From CAVYUC01 sp963816685 (GTDB taxonomy: Bacteria > Bacteroidota > Bacteroidia > Bacteroidales > Prolixibacteraceae): a DNA stretch of 64,000 nucleotides. The notes under the pieces were generated by a model that did not search any database, was not told the origin of the DNA, and saw nothing but the letters and a program-made list of their open reading frames with translations. Of this stretch, positions 10,354-19,253 are shown piece by piece (positions within the stretch are counted from its first letter, which is position 1; every line of letters starts with the position of its first letter). Location of the stretch: contig CAWFMB010000033.1 in NCBI GenBank assembly GCA_963816685.1, positions 76,363 through 140,362 of the forward strand, written 5' to 3'. Position numbers and translations under genes: made by a program.

Positions 10354-10524
10354 AAGTAGTTTAATTAAGATTAATAAATGGTCAGAAATATGAATGTAAA
10401 TTGCTGACAATTAGTTGTAATGCCGCAAAATCAATATATAATTCTGATGGCTTGCATTCGCAATATACAACATAAAGACTTTTATATCCTAATTTATTTT
10501 CAAGTAAACTACTGTTTTATAATT

Positions 10525-11442
10525 TTAGCAATGATACCTGATTTCTGAAATATCCTTACCAATAAGGATTAACAGGGAATTTGTATTCACTAAAAAATTT
10601 TCACCTTCATTTATTTCGTAGTTACCTCCTACTCCCTGTAAAATATATTCAAAAGGTTCTCCATCGAAACAAAGCAATCCTTTAATTCTGTAAATATTGT
10701 TCTTGTACACATCAATGGTATAGGAAAGCCAGTGTATAAATTCCTTCCTGTTCAAGGGGACCGAAAAGGTTAATGTTTTTGAGGTAATTTCTACATGATT
10801 TATTTTCCCATATTTAAAACCGGAAAGATATTTGGGTTGAAAAGTAATATTTCTAAAATCAAATTGAGATGAAATTCCAAATGTAGTGTATTGAATTTCA
10901 CATAATGGATTCATTTCACTTATATGCTTTTTTAATTTACTCTTTTCGGCAGAAGACATTTTTTCTGATTTACTAATCATTATGAAATCTGCCACTGCTA
11001 TCTGTTTATGTTTTAATTCCTCCGCAGCTTCCTTTTCAAAATTCAATGCATCCACCAAACAAATGGTTCCGTTGTATCGGTATATATCCTTTAATTTTTC
11101 ATCCCTGAAAAACGGGCGGATTACCGGTGCCGGATCAGCAACACCTGTAGTCTCAATAAGGAGATACTCTACATTTGGAAAACGTTTGGCCAGTTCCAGT
11201 AAAACAAGTTCATATTCGTCAGTAATGGAGCAGCAAATACAGCCTTCGTTCAATTCGAACATCTGGCTTGCATCCACTCCTTTTATCAATTTGGTATCGA
11301 TGGCTACATCTCCGAATTCATTCTCAACCAGCGCAAACTGAATATCAGGATGAGCTTTCAAAAGCTGATTAATACATGTTGTCTTACCGGCTCCAAGAAA
11401 ACCGGTGATTACAGTGACTGCTATTTTATGCCGATCATTCAT
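10525..11442 (-). CDS. CobW/COG0523-family G3E GTPase (putative metal chaperone)
   Basis: This is a 305-residue G3E P-loop GTPase. The Walker A motif VITGFLGAGKTT lies at residues 11-22 and the family CxCC motif (CICC) at 68-71. Further landmarks are LIETTGVADPAP and a C-terminal CobW-type domain containing FIHWLSYTID and RIKGLLCFDGEPFEYILQGV. The usual NKxD guanine-specificity motif is replaced by SKSE, a common change in this group. Family members deliver or sense metals, often zinc or cobalt. No zinc-regulated neighbour is visible, so the metal cannot be named. The downstream gene on the same strand is a TSUP permease, separated by about 30 nt that hold a short palindrome; this spacing does not suggest a dedicated operon. 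Confidence 0.85.
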   Translation of the reverse strand: MNDRHKIAVTVITGFLGAGKTTCINQLLKAHPDIQFALVENEFGDVAIDTKLIKGVDASQMFELNEGCICCSITDEYELVLLELAKRFPNVEYLLIETTGVADPAPVIRPFFRDEKLKDIYRYNGTICLVDALNFEKEAAEELKHKQIAVADFIMISKSEKMSSAEKSKLKKHISEMNPLCEIQYTTFGISSQFDFRNITFQPKYLSGFKYGKINHVEITSKTLTFSVPLNRKEFIHWLSYTIDVYKNNIYRIKGLLCFDGEPFEYILQGVGGNYEINEGENFLVNTNSLLILIGKDISEIRYHC

Positions 11443-11483
11443 TAAAATTATCGATACCTAAAATTTAATTAAGTCAAAAAAAT

Positions 11484-11500
11484 CCTCTCCTTTGGAGAGG
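11484..11500. repeat. Short REP-like palindrome
   Basis: The sequence CCTCTCCTTTGGAGAGG is a palindrome with a 3-nt loop. It is followed by GTGGGAGTGGCTTTAA and abuts the stop codon of the permease gene. G/C-rich palindromes of this kind also occur inside the histidine kinase genes at the right of this window. It could also act as part of a transcript end. Confidence 0.55.
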
Positions 11501-11511
11501 TGGGAGTGGCT

Positions 11512-12267
11512 TTAACCAAAGACTCCAAACAAATTCAGGATTACAATAACCAGCGCAAGAATAAGAACATACCTCACATATTTGGCGCCACCTTTAACCG
11601 AAAAATGAACTCCAAGCCAGGCACCTGCCATATTTCCGGCAGCAAGAATCAACCCGGCGATAAAATCAACCTGCCCGTGCCAGATAAATATGCCGAGAGA
11701 AAAGACAGTATAAATGAGAATTATAAACACCTTTACTGCATTAGCTTTTACCAAATTATAACCACCTCCCAAAACAAGTCCGGCAAGTAGAAAGAAACCA
11801 ACTCCCACTTGTATAAATCCTCCATACAAACCAATAAAAAAGAAAATAACATACTGCAAAACAGTCGGTTTTGGATTTACCACTCCGGCACGTTCCTTAA
11901 CCCATACATCCGGTTTTAGCACTACTACAAAAAACATGACCACCATTAAACCGGCAATCACTTTTTTAAGCAATTCAACATCAATCTGAACTGCAAATAA
12001 AGCTCCTATAACAGAACCAGCAACGGCCGGAATTGCAAGACGGTAATCCGATTTTAAGTCTAGTACTTTTTTCTGCCGGAAGGTTTTAACACCAATAACA
12101 TTTTGCAGCAGAATAGCAATCCGATTAGTACCATTGGCAACGTTTGCCGGTAATCCCAGAAACATGAGCAACGGCAATGAAAGCATTGATCCGCCACCGG
12201 CAGTGGTATTTATAAAACCAGCTGCCAGTCCGGTGCCAATTAGCGCAAGAACCATGTACCACTCCAT
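11512..12267 (-). CDS. TSUP (TauE/SafE) family permease
   Basis: This 251-residue integral membrane protein has about eight hydrophobic segments. The N-terminal LAAGFINTTAGGGSMLSLPL and the second half FFIGLYGGFIQVGVGFFLLAG are the paired repeat signatures of the TauE/SafE (TSUP) family. Known members export sulfite, sulfoacetate or related organosulfur anions across the cytoplasmic membrane, but the substrate cannot be read from sequence. The length is normal for the family. It is transcribed in the same direction as glyA upstream, separated from it by an inverted repeat. Confidence 0.88.
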   Translation of the reverse strand: MEWYMVLALIGTGLAAGFINTTAGGGSMLSLPLLMFLGLPANVANGTNRIAILLQNVIGVKTFRQKKVLDLKSDYRLAIPAVAGSVIGALFAVQIDVELLKKVIAGLMVVMFFVVVLKPDVWVKERAGVVNPKPTVLQYVIFFFIGLYGGFIQVGVGFFLLAGLVLGGGYNLVKANAVKVFIILIYTVFSLGIFIWHGQVDFIAGLILAAGNMAGAWLGVHFSVKGGAKYVRYVLILALVIVILNLFGVFG

Positions 12268-12279
12268 TTCTCAGTTTCG

Positions 12280-12381
12280 AGTTTAATGTTTAAAGTTTAA
12301 AGGAGTTCCGTGTTCAAAGTTCAGCGTTTGTATCATGTATCACCATGAATAACTTTAAACTTTGAACTTTAAACTATAAAC
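12280..12381. repeat. Inverted repeat between glyA and the TSUP gene
   Basis: The left arm GTTTAATGTTTAAAGTTTAA (from 12280) matches at about 20 of 22 positions the reverse complement of the sequence at about 12360-12381 (GTTTATAGTTTAAAGTTCAA...). The arms are built from AGTTTAA/AGTTCAA heptads, enclose a spacer of about 50 nt, and start at the true stop of glyA. It could be a transcript-ending or processing structure. Confidence 0.6.
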
Positions 12382-12452
12382 TAATATGCGAACAGCGGGA
12401 AATCCTTCATCATATTATGAACTTTTTCACCCACTGCTTTTAAGTGTTTTTT
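12381..12452 (-). other. Out-of-frame C-terminus of glyA
   Basis: Past the premature stop of glyA, the neighbouring frame reads AVGEKVHNMMKDFPLFAY and then a TAG at 12381-12383. FPLFAY is the expected end of Bacteroidota serine hydroxymethyltransferases. The frame switches at a run of six A residues on the coding strand (T run at 12447-12452). With five A residues the gene reads straight through as IEDEKHLKAVGEK. This is a one-base homopolymer insertion, biological or technical. Confidence 0.8.
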
Positions 12453-13662
12453 CGTCTTCGATATTTGAAATTACATCGTCAATTAGCTGCACGATTTCAG
12501 GCATTAAATCTTCCTTTACTCCGCGGGTTGTAATTGCGGGAGTACCAACGCGCAAACCTGATGTCTGGAATGGCGAACGGCTATCGAAAGGAACCATATT
12601 TTTATTGACAGTGATTTCAGCCTGCACCAATGTATTTTCTACCTGTTTCCCATTGATATCCGGAAATTTTGTTCGAAGATCAATCAGCATCGAATGGTTG
12701 TCAGTACCGCCTGAAATGACTTTGTATCCCAAATCGATAAAAGCCCTGGCCATCACATCCGCATTTTTCTTTACCTGCTTCTGGTATTCTTTAAATTCAG
12801 GGGAAAGCGCCTCACCAAAAGCAACTGCTTTAGATGCAATTACATGTTCAAGCGGCCCTCCCTGCTGACCTGGAAAAACAGCTGAATCAAGCAGTGAAGA
12901 CATCATTCTTACCTCTCCTTTTTTGGTTGCAACACCCCAGGGATTTTCAAAATCCTTTCCGATAAGAATGATTCCACCACGTGGACCGCGAAGTGTTTTA
13001 TGTGTTGTAGAAGTCACAATATGTGCATGTTCCAGAGGATTATTCAGCAAATTTGCAGCTATCAATCCTGCAGGGTGAGCCATATCAATCATAAGAATTG
13101 CGCCAATCTTATCTGCAATTTCGCGCATGCGTTTGTAATCCCAGTCGCGGCTGTATGCAGAAGCACCTCCGATTATCAGCTTAGGTTTATGTTCCAGCGC
13201 CAGCGCCTCCATTTCGTCGTAATCCACCAAACCGGAATCTTCCTTTACTTTATAGGCAACCGGTCGATATAATATTCCCGAAGAATTGACATGCGAACCG
13301 TGAGAAAGGTGACCGCCGTGAGACAAATCAAGTCCAAGAAATTTATCTCCCGGATTGAGCACCACACTTAAAACTGCAGCATTGGCCTGTGCTCCCGAAT
13401 GTGGCTGAACATTCGCCCATTCCGCATGGTATAATTCTTTAATCCGATCGATTGCCAATTGTTCTGTTTGATCCACAAACTGGCAACCGCCATAATAACG
13501 TTTTCCCGGGTAGCCTTCTGCATATTTGTTGGTCATCACCGAACCCATGGCTTCCAGAACCTGATCGCTTACAAAATTTTCCGATGCAATCAATTCAATT
13601 CCCCCCAACTGGCGTTCACGTTCTTTCAGAATAATATCAAAAACCAAAGTATCTCTCTTCAT
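12427..13662 (-). CDS. glyA: Serine hydroxymethyltransferase (C-terminal frameshift)
   Basis: This PLP enzyme converts serine and tetrahydrofolate to glycine and 5,10-methylene-tetrahydrofolate in the cytoplasm. The start MKRDTLVFDIILKERERQ is preferred over a frame 10 codons longer, because it matches family N-termini. Recognisable blocks are IELIASENFVS, NKYAEGYPGKRYYGG, ANVQPHSGAQAN, GGHLSHGSHVNSSG, the PLP-lysine block VTSTTHKTLRGPRGG and GGTDNHSMLIDLR. As written the frame ends in TLKSSG after 411 residues. The last ~20 expected residues lie in the adjacent frame, because of one extra A in an A6 run. It is a single-copy housekeeping gene here, so the frameshift deserves a check for sequence error. 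Confidence 0.95.
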   Translation of the reverse strand: MKRDTLVFDIILKERERQLGGIELIASENFVSDQVLEAMGSVMTNKYAEGYPGKRYYGGCQFVDQTEQLAIDRIKELYHAEWANVQPHSGAQANAAVLSVVLNPGDKFLGLDLSHGGHLSHGSHVNSSGILYRPVAYKVKEDSGLVDYDEMEALALEHKPKLIIGGASAYSRDWDYKRMREIADKIGAILMIDMAHPAGLIAANLLNNPLEHAHIVTSTTHKTLRGPRGGIILIGKDFENPWGVATKKGEVRMMSSLLDSAVFPGQQGGPLEHVIASKAVAFGEALSPEFKEYQKQVKKNADVMARAFIDLGYKVISGGTDNHSMLIDLRTKFPDINGKQVENTLVQAEITVNKNMVPFDSRSPFQTSGLRVGTPAITTRGVKEDLMPEIVQLIDDVISNIEDEKTLKSSG

Positions 13663-13739
13663 GCTGCGTTTCGTTTTAATTTGAAATTTCAAAGGTAATA
13701 TATTTTAAACCGGCGTTTTAAAATCACAGGTAATGCCAA

Positions 13740-14066
13740 TTATCCAATCATAGAAATTAATACAGACTTAAATTGTTGTTTTTCCTTATCATTTAACCGG
13801 CTCAATTTCGCTATTAATTCATTTCGTTTAATCGAGACAATACGATCGGTTTTAACAATTGAGTCAATCCTTAATTTATTTGTTTTAGTTGCATAAACAA
13901 TAAATTTCCTTAAAGATAATTTTTCAGGAACAACGGAACTAATTGCGGAAACAACCAAATCATTGTATTTGTCTTTTGTTTCATTAATGACTACTGCGGG
14001 CCTTATTTTGTTTTTGGTTAATTCTGAAAAAGGAAAAGGAATTAAAATAATATCTCCAAAAATCAT
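13740..14066 (-). CDS. MazF/PemK-family toxin
   Basis: This 108-residue protein begins MIFGDIILIPFPFSELTKNK followed by RPAVVIN, the diagnostic N-terminal fold of the MazF/PemK/Kid mRNA-interferase family, and contains VVSAISSVVPEK and IDSIVKTDRIVSI typical of the second half. Family members cleave RNA endonucleolytically. The ATG overlaps the upstream antitoxin stop by 4 nt (ATGA), the usual coupling of a toxin-antitoxin pair. Catalytic competence cannot be judged by eye. Confidence 0.88.
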   Translation of the reverse strand: MIFGDIILIPFPFSELTKNKIRPAVVINETKDKYNDLVVSAISSVVPEKLSLRKFIVYATKTNKLRIDSIVKTDRIVSIKRNELIAKLSRLNDKEKQQFKSVLISMIG

Positions 14067-14299
14067 TTTTTATTCGATTTTGGAGGTAAATAATCCTGAT
14101 AAATATCTTCTGCAGTATCCTCCCAAAAATCGAAGCTTTCTGTTTGAGAGGTAAATTCACGAACATCATTCTCGTCTGTTGGGATTTCTTCAATGAAAGT
14201 AACAATTACTTTATATTTCTTTTTCTCTGAAATCCTGTCAATGATTTTTATTTGTCCACCATCATATATTCCTCTTACTGCAAACATTATTTTTTTCAC
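14063..14299 (-). CDS. Putative antitoxin of the MazF-like toxin
   Basis: This 78-residue acidic protein has GIYDGGQIKIIDRI and KKKYKVIVTFIEEIP near the N-terminus, a pattern seen in small antitoxins that precede PemK/MazF-like toxins. The C-terminal half is rich in D and E, as expected for a toxin-binding tail. The annotated start is GTG at 14299; an ATG at 14287 (MFAVRG) is an alternative. It overlaps the toxin gene by 4 nt. No DNA-binding motif is obvious, so autoregulation is uncertain. Confidence 0.75.
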   Translation of the reverse strand: MKKIMFAVRGIYDGGQIKIIDRISEKKKYKVIVTFIEEIPTDENDVREFTSQTESFDFWEDTAEDIYQDYLPPKSNKK

Positions 14300-14415
14300 A
14301 AATATAAAGAAAAGAGGTTACTTTGGAATGATTTAAAAGTCTGGAAAAACTCATTATTTTTGAACAATTAATAATAGCTGCGAGTAATGAGCTTTCAGCT
14401 TCTAGCTTTTTCAAC

Positions 14416-14808
14416 ATGAATTACAAAAAACGAACTGATTTTCTGGGCGCACTTTGTCTTTTAACTTTTATAGGAAGCGGTGTTACATTTATTGGTTATT
14501 TTCTGGCCGCATTTTATTTTGAACATACAACAGAACTGATAATTAAATACTCATCCTTACATTCCACAGAAGCCATTTCGCCGGTTTATTTTACAGCGCT
14601 GATGGCCCTTTCCGCCCTTTCGCTCACCGGCGCCATCCGGATGTGGAAGCTGCACCGGGATGGATTTTACCTCTATATATTTGCACAGATTATTATTGCT
14701 TTTCTGCCGGTAGTATGGTTTGATTCAAATGCATTTTCTGTTTCCAATGCCATTGTTACAGGAATATTTATTACCGGATATACCATGAACCTTAAAAATC
14801 TTAATTAA
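14416..14808 (+). CDS. Small integral membrane protein of unknown function
   Basis: This 130-residue protein has four predicted membrane spans: FLGALCLLTFIGSGVTFIGY, a segment around ALMALSALSLTGAI, YIFAQIIIAFLPVVWF and AIVTGIFITGYTM. The loops are short and the single extramembrane stretch near residues 40-55 holds a few charged residues. I do not recognise the family. It sits 39 nt upstream of the GH2 lipoprotein gene on the same strand, so the two may be co-transcribed, though no functional link is evident. Confidence 0.75.
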   Translation: MNYKKRTDFLGALCLLTFIGSGVTFIGYFLAAFYFEHTTELIIKYSSLHSTEAISPVYFTALMALSALSLTGAIRMWKLHRDGFYLYIFAQIIIAFLPVVWFDSNAFSVSNAIVTGIFITGYTMNLKNLN

Positions 14809-14847
14809 TTCACATTAATAGGAAAGCCCAAAAAATTAAAATCAATT

Positions 14848-17739
14848 ATGTCAGTTAAAATCGTTTTGCGTCTGATTATCATCACCAGTTTCCTTATTCA
14901 AATTTCCTGCAACCAAAATGAATTTGTTTCAACCCGCAAAACCATCGATTTAAGCGGAACCTGGCAATTTGCCATGGATTCAGCACAGGTTGGAATGGAT
15001 AAAAACTGGTTTGCCGCCCCGCTGCCTGAAACAGTCCAATTGCCAGGAACAATGGATGAAAACGACAAAGGAATTCCAAACGAAAATCACAACGAAACTA
15101 TGCGCTTGTCGCGCGAAAAAACGTACGAGGGCTGGGCCTGGTATCAAAAAGAAGTAACCATTGATGACAGTTGGAATGATAAAGAAATCTTCCTGACTCT
15201 GGAGCGGACTAAACCTTCAAAAGTGTGGGTCGACAGGAATTTCATCGGCGAAAATTCCACTATTTTATCAGCACAAAAATACAACCTTACCAGTGCATTA
15301 ACTCGCGGTAAACATACATTGACAATTCTGGTGAATAACGGCGAAAATTCAGTTCCTGATGGAATAAAAGGCTCGCATGCATGGACAGAACATACTCAAA
15401 CCAACTGGAACGGAATCATCGGTGAAATCAAAATTGAAGCAACGGCAAAAAGTTACATCAATTCGCTTGACATCACTCCCGATACAGAACACAGGGAAGC
15501 AATTACTACAGTAAGTATTTATTCAAACGACACCGCAACTCCAGAAGTAAAAATCAGGTTGAAGGCTGCTTTATGGAATTCATTGGAAAAGCATAACGTT
15601 TCAGGAAAAACATATAACATCAATTTGCACCCTGGATTAAACCGGGTGGTTTTAAGATATCCGGTGGGCGAAAAAATGCGGTTATGGAGCGAGTTCTCCC
15701 CTTCCCTGTACAATTTAACTGCAGAGTTGATTACTAAAGAGGGAACTGATAATTTACAGGCTGATTTTGGTTTTCGCAAATTCTCGACTTCAGGTACTCA
15801 ATTCACCATCAACGAAATTATCACATTTTTACGGGGCGAACATAATGCATGTGTTTTTCCACTGACGGCATACCCGCCAATGGATGTGGAGAGCTGGCGT
15901 AAGGTGTTTCAAACCGCAAAATCGTATGGAATCAACCACTATCGTTTTCATTCCTGGACACCGCCAAATGCTGCTTTTGAAGCTGCCGATACTGAGGGAA
16001 TTTATATGCAGCCTGAGTTGCCGTTTTGGGGAAGTCTAAAGGAAAGCGATACTTCCGGGTTGAATGAATTCCTTATAAATGAAGGAGAAAACATTCTTGA
16101 GGAATATGGAAATCATGCCTCTTTTGTCATGTTTGCACTGGGAAATGAACTCAGCGGCAGCCAGGAACAAATGCGAAAGATGGTAAATCATTTCCGGTCA
16201 CTTGCACCGGAAAAACTGTTTGCTTTTGGTTCGAACAATTACCTCGGCACAAGAGGCCAGGCAGAGGGCGAAGATTATTTTACCACCTGCCGTGTTGGTG
16301 CCGACACCGACACAACGTACAGCACACACACCCGTGCTTCGTTTTCGTTTGCCGATGCGTGGGATGGAGGATATATCAACGGGAGATATCCATCAACGGA
16401 TTTAAACTATGCCGGCGCCATCAGCAAATGCACTGTTCCGGTAATCGGACATGAAATTGCACAATACCAGGTATATCCCAATTTCGATGAAATAAAAAAA
16501 TACACAGGAGTGCTGAAACCCTGGAACCTCGAAATCTTCAAACAACGTTTGGAGGCTGCCGGAATGGGAGAACAGGCTGACGATTTTTTTAAAGCTTCCG
16601 GTGCATTAAGTGCATTATGTTATCGCGCCGATATTGAAATGGCGCTTCGCACCCCCGGATTTGGAGGGTTCCAGTTGCTCGACCTGCAGGATTTCCCCGG
16701 ACAGGGTACTGCCCTGGTTGGATTGCTCGATGCATTTATGGAAAGTAAAGGATTAATTACAGCCGAAGAATTTTCACATTTCTGCAACCGGATTGTACCG
16801 CTTTTGGTAATGGAAAAATATTGCTGGGCAAACAACGAACCATTCAAAGCTGAAATAGAAGTGGCCAATTATTCACAAACTGATCTTGAAAATCAGAGAA
16901 TTACCTGGCTGCTCAAAAATGCAGGTGGTGAAATTATTGCAAGCGGATCAGCAAATAAAACTATCCCACAGGGCGAACTATTGAAGTTTGCTTCTGTTGA
17001 GCAATCACTTTCCGAAATAGATTCGCCTCAAAAACTTATCCTTCAAATTCAGCTGGAAGGAACAGGATATCAAAACAGTTACCCGGTCTGGGTATATCCT
17101 GAGATTAAAAATGTGGATATTCCTTCCGAACTGTTTATTTCTGATGCCTTGAATGTCAAAACGTTAAACCAACTAAAAGCCGGCGGGAAAGTGTTACTTT
17201 TCCCTGAACATGATAAATATAAAGCTTTCACAGTGGGCGGCCTTTTTACCACCGATTACTGGAATTATAAAATGTTTAAAGGAATTTCGGAACGAATAGG
17301 TAAACCTGTTTCACCCGGAACGATGGGAATTTTAACCGAACCGGAACATCCGTTGTTTCAGTCGTTTCCTACTGAATTCCACAGCGACTGGCAGTGGTGG
17401 CCCATTGTTAAAGAAAGCCGCCCATATATTCTCGATTCTGCACCGGAAGGATACAAACCACTGGTTCAGGTAATCGATAACATCGAACGAAACCATAAGC
17501 TGGGACTGGTGTTTGAATTTGCCGTTGGCGAAGGAAAACTGCTGGTATGTATGTCGGACCTGAAAGCCGTTCAGGACAAACCCGAGGCGAGGCAGTTATA
17601 TCAGAGCATGTTGAATTACATCAACTCGGATGATTTTCAACCTGAAACTAAAATTTCGGTTCAGGATTTAAATAAATTATTTAGCACTGTTCCACCGGAA
17701 CGAAATATAAAAACCATCGGGAATATTTCATATGAATAA
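14848..17739 (+). CDS. Glycoside hydrolase family 2 lipoprotein
   Basis: The N-terminus ending SFLIQISC has a lipobox with Cys21, so the enzyme is lipid-anchored outside the inner membrane. Residues of about 30-210 form the GH2 sugar-binding jelly roll (IDLSGTWQFAMDSAQ, GWAWYQKEVTI, KVWVDRNFIGEN, NNGENSVPDG). An immunoglobulin-like domain follows, and a TIM barrel starts near 315 (RGEHNACVFP). FALGNELSG places the probable acid/base at Glu434. VIGHEIAQYQ makes Glu536 a candidate nucleophile. The C-terminal ~250 residues are beta-rich and lack recognisable catalytic motifs. At 963 residues it is similar to GH2 members acting on plant or algal glycans. Substrate is unknown, and no SusC/SusD pair is adjacent, so it is not an obvious PUL member. 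Confidence 0.88.
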   Translation: MSVKIVLRLIIITSFLIQISCNQNEFVSTRKTIDLSGTWQFAMDSAQVGMDKNWFAAPLPETVQLPGTMDENDKGIPNENHNETMRLSREKTYEGWAWYQKEVTIDDSWNDKEIFLTLERTKPSKVWVDRNFIGENSTILSAQKYNLTSALTRGKHTLTILVNNGENSVPDGIKGSHAWTEHTQTNWNGIIGEIKIEATAKSYINSLDITPDTEHREAITTVSIYSNDTATPEVKIRLKAALWNSLEKHNVSGKTYNINLHPGLNRVVLRYPVGEKMRLWSEFSPSLYNLTAELITKEGTDNLQADFGFRKFSTSGTQFTINEIITFLRGEHNACVFPLTAYPPMDVESWRKVFQTAKSYGINHYRFHSWTPPNAAFEAADTEGIYMQPELPFWGSLKESDTSGLNEFLINEGENILEEYGNHASFVMFALGNELSGSQEQMRKMVNHFRSLAPEKLFAFGSNNYLGTRGQAEGEDYFTTCRVGADTDTTYSTHTRASFSFADAWDGGYINGRYPSTDLNYAGAISKCTVPVIGHEIAQYQVYPNFDEIKKYTGVLKPWNLEIFKQRLEAAGMGEQADDFFKASGALSALCYRADIEMALRTPGFGGFQLLDLQDFPGQGTALVGLLDAFMESKGLITAEEFSHFCNRIVPLLVMEKYCWANNEPFKAEIEVANYSQTDLENQRITWLLKNAGGEIIASGSANKTIPQGELLKFASVEQSLSEIDSPQKLILQIQLEGTGYQNSYPVWVYPEIKNVDIPSELFISDALNVKTLNQLKAGGKVLLFPEHDKYKAFTVGGLFTTDYWNYKMFKGISERIGKPVSPGTMGILTEPEHPLFQSFPTEFHSDWQWWPIVKESRPYILDSAPEGYKPLVQVIDNIERNHKLGLVFEFAVGEGKLLVCMSDLKAVQDKPEARQLYQSMLNYINSDDFQPETKISVQDLNKLFSTVPPERNIKTIGNISYE

Positions 17740-18175
17740 CGGACCATTTCGACGCTGTATGCGTTAATATAATCCATAAAAGCGGACAAACAGCCCGGTA
17801 CAGGTTGGATTAAATACATATTCACCTAAGATAGCAGAAAGAAAAAATCGAACTCATACTGAGTTCTGGTATATTTATTATGCTCAATCTACTATAATCG
17901 AATCCCTATGGGATTCTTACTCCCGTTTTAGACACTTTTTTTTTTGACGAAAACAGGAAAGACAATCAGGAATAATTCGCATGAATAAAAAACCGTTTCA
18001 ACGCAGAATGCGTTGGATTATAGTAAAACAAACCAATAAAGTAGATAAACAACCCGGTACGGGTTGGATTATACACACATGTACATGATATAGTGGAAAA
18101 ATCCAACTCATACTTGGTTCTGATCTATTATTGTGCGCATGTTAATAATCGAATCCCTCCGGAATTTCAGTCTTC
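17721..18175. repeat. Two imperfect ~200-bp direct repeats carrying hairpins
   Basis: Copy 1 (about 17721-17915) and copy 2 (about 17970-18175) align along their length. Shared landmarks, in order, are CATGAATAA, ATGCGTTGGAT-like text, CCCGGTACGGGTTGGAT, AACTCATAC and AATCGAATCCC. Each copy contains several small palindromes, e.g. AACCCGGTACGGGTT and GAATCCCTATGGGATTC. Copy 1 overlaps the last codons and stop of the GH2 gene. There is no coding sense. This looks like a decayed dispersed repeat family and accounts for the 515-nt gap before the oxidoreductase gene. Confidence 0.7.
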
Positions 18176-18254
18176 AATAAAAATTTCAACTGATTAGAAA
18201 CAATGTGGATTACTCACTGTTACTCAAACATAAGATGAATTAAAAAATTGCACC

Positions 18255-19253
18255 ATGAAAAACAGAACGATAATCTTTGATAAACGTCCGGAAGGGAAAC
18301 CCACGGAAGATTGTTTCAGGATTGAAGAAAATGTAGTTCCGCAATCAGCAAACGGCGAAATATTATTAAAAACATTGTATGTTTCGGTTGATCCCTATTT
18401 GCGCGGACGAATGAGCGACAGGAAATCATACACCGCCGGATTTAATCCGGGTGATCCAATGAAATCAGGAATTGTTGCAGAGGTTGCGGAAACGAAAAAC
18501 GACAATTTCCGGAAAGGTGATTATGTGACTGGCATTCTTAACTGGTCGGAATACCAAACCAGCAGTGGTAAAGGATTACAAAAAGTGGATGGAAATGCCG
18601 CTCCGCTTTCAGCTTACCTGGGATTGCTTGGGATGCCGGGATTAACTGCCTATCTCGGATTAAATGAAATTGGTAAGCCTCAAAAGGGCGAGACACTGGT
18701 GGTTTCAGGTGCAGCAGGCGCTGTGGGCAGCGTTGTCGGGCAAATTGGAAAAATAAAAGGGTGCCGCGTCGTTGGCATTGCCGGCAGTGGTGAAAAAATC
18801 AACTGGCTGAAGTCTGAATTAAATTTCGATGAGGCAATTAATTACAAAACCACCAAAAACATTCGCAAAGCAATTGCCGAAGCATGTCCGGATGGTGTGG
18901 ATATTTATTTTGATAATGTGGGCGGTGAAATTTCCGATGGCGCTATCATGAACATCGGCAACAATGCAAGAATAATCATCTGCGGAAATATTTCGCAATA
19001 CAATGAAACCCGCCTTACAACAGGACCACGTTTGCAATCATTCCTTCTTACAAATACTGCCCTGATGAAAGGCTTTCTTGTCCGCGATTTTGCCGATCAG
19101 TTTCCTGAGGCTGTTCAGCAACTAATCAAATGGTATAGCGAAGGAAAACTAAAATTTAAGGAGACAGTTGTTGAAGGTTTCGATAAAATACCGGATGCTT
19201 TTATTGGTTTGTTTGAAGGAACGAACACCGGGAAAATGGTCGTGAAGGTTTAG
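18255..19253 (+). CDS. NADP-dependent MDR oxidoreductase (CurA/LTB4DH-like)
   Basis: This 332-residue zinc-independent medium-chain reductase has VSVDPYLRGRMSD near the N-terminus, the Rossmann glycine motif SGAAGAVGSVVGQIGKIKGC with VVGIAGS following, DGVDIYFDNVGGE, and the C-terminal FDKIPDAFIGLFEGTNTGKM. These are the hallmarks of the curcumin reductase / leukotriene B4 dehydrogenase group, which reduce alpha,beta-unsaturated carbonyls with NADPH. The physiological substrate is unknown. It is monocistronic, bounded by the direct-repeat region upstream and about 500 nt of non-coding sequence downstream. Confidence 0.9.
   Translation: MKNRTIIFDKRPEGKPTEDCFRIEENVVPQSANGEILLKTLYVSVDPYLRGRMSDRKSYTAGFNPGDPMKSGIVAEVAETKNDNFRKGDYVTGILNWSEYQTSSGKGLQKVDGNAAPLSAYLGLLGMPGLTAYLGLNEIGKPQKGETLVVSGAAGAVGSVVGQIGKIKGCRVVGIAGSGEKINWLKSELNFDEAINYKTTKNIRKAIAEACPDGVDIYFDNVGGEISDGAIMNIGNNARIIICGNISQYNETRLTTGPRLQSFLLTNTALMKGFLVRDFADQFPEAVQQLIKWYSEGKLKFKETVVEGFDKIPDAFIGLFEGTNTGKMVVKV

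Noticed and set aside
13690..13697. TACCTTTG (minus strand) as a -7 element for glyA
   Set aside because: It matches TAnnTTTG, but no TTG/TTTG lies at the expected upstream distance.
14299..14306. TATATTTG (minus strand) as promoter of the toxin-antitoxin pair
   Set aside because: It overlaps the GTG start and lacks an upstream -33 element; only meaningful if translation begins at 14287.
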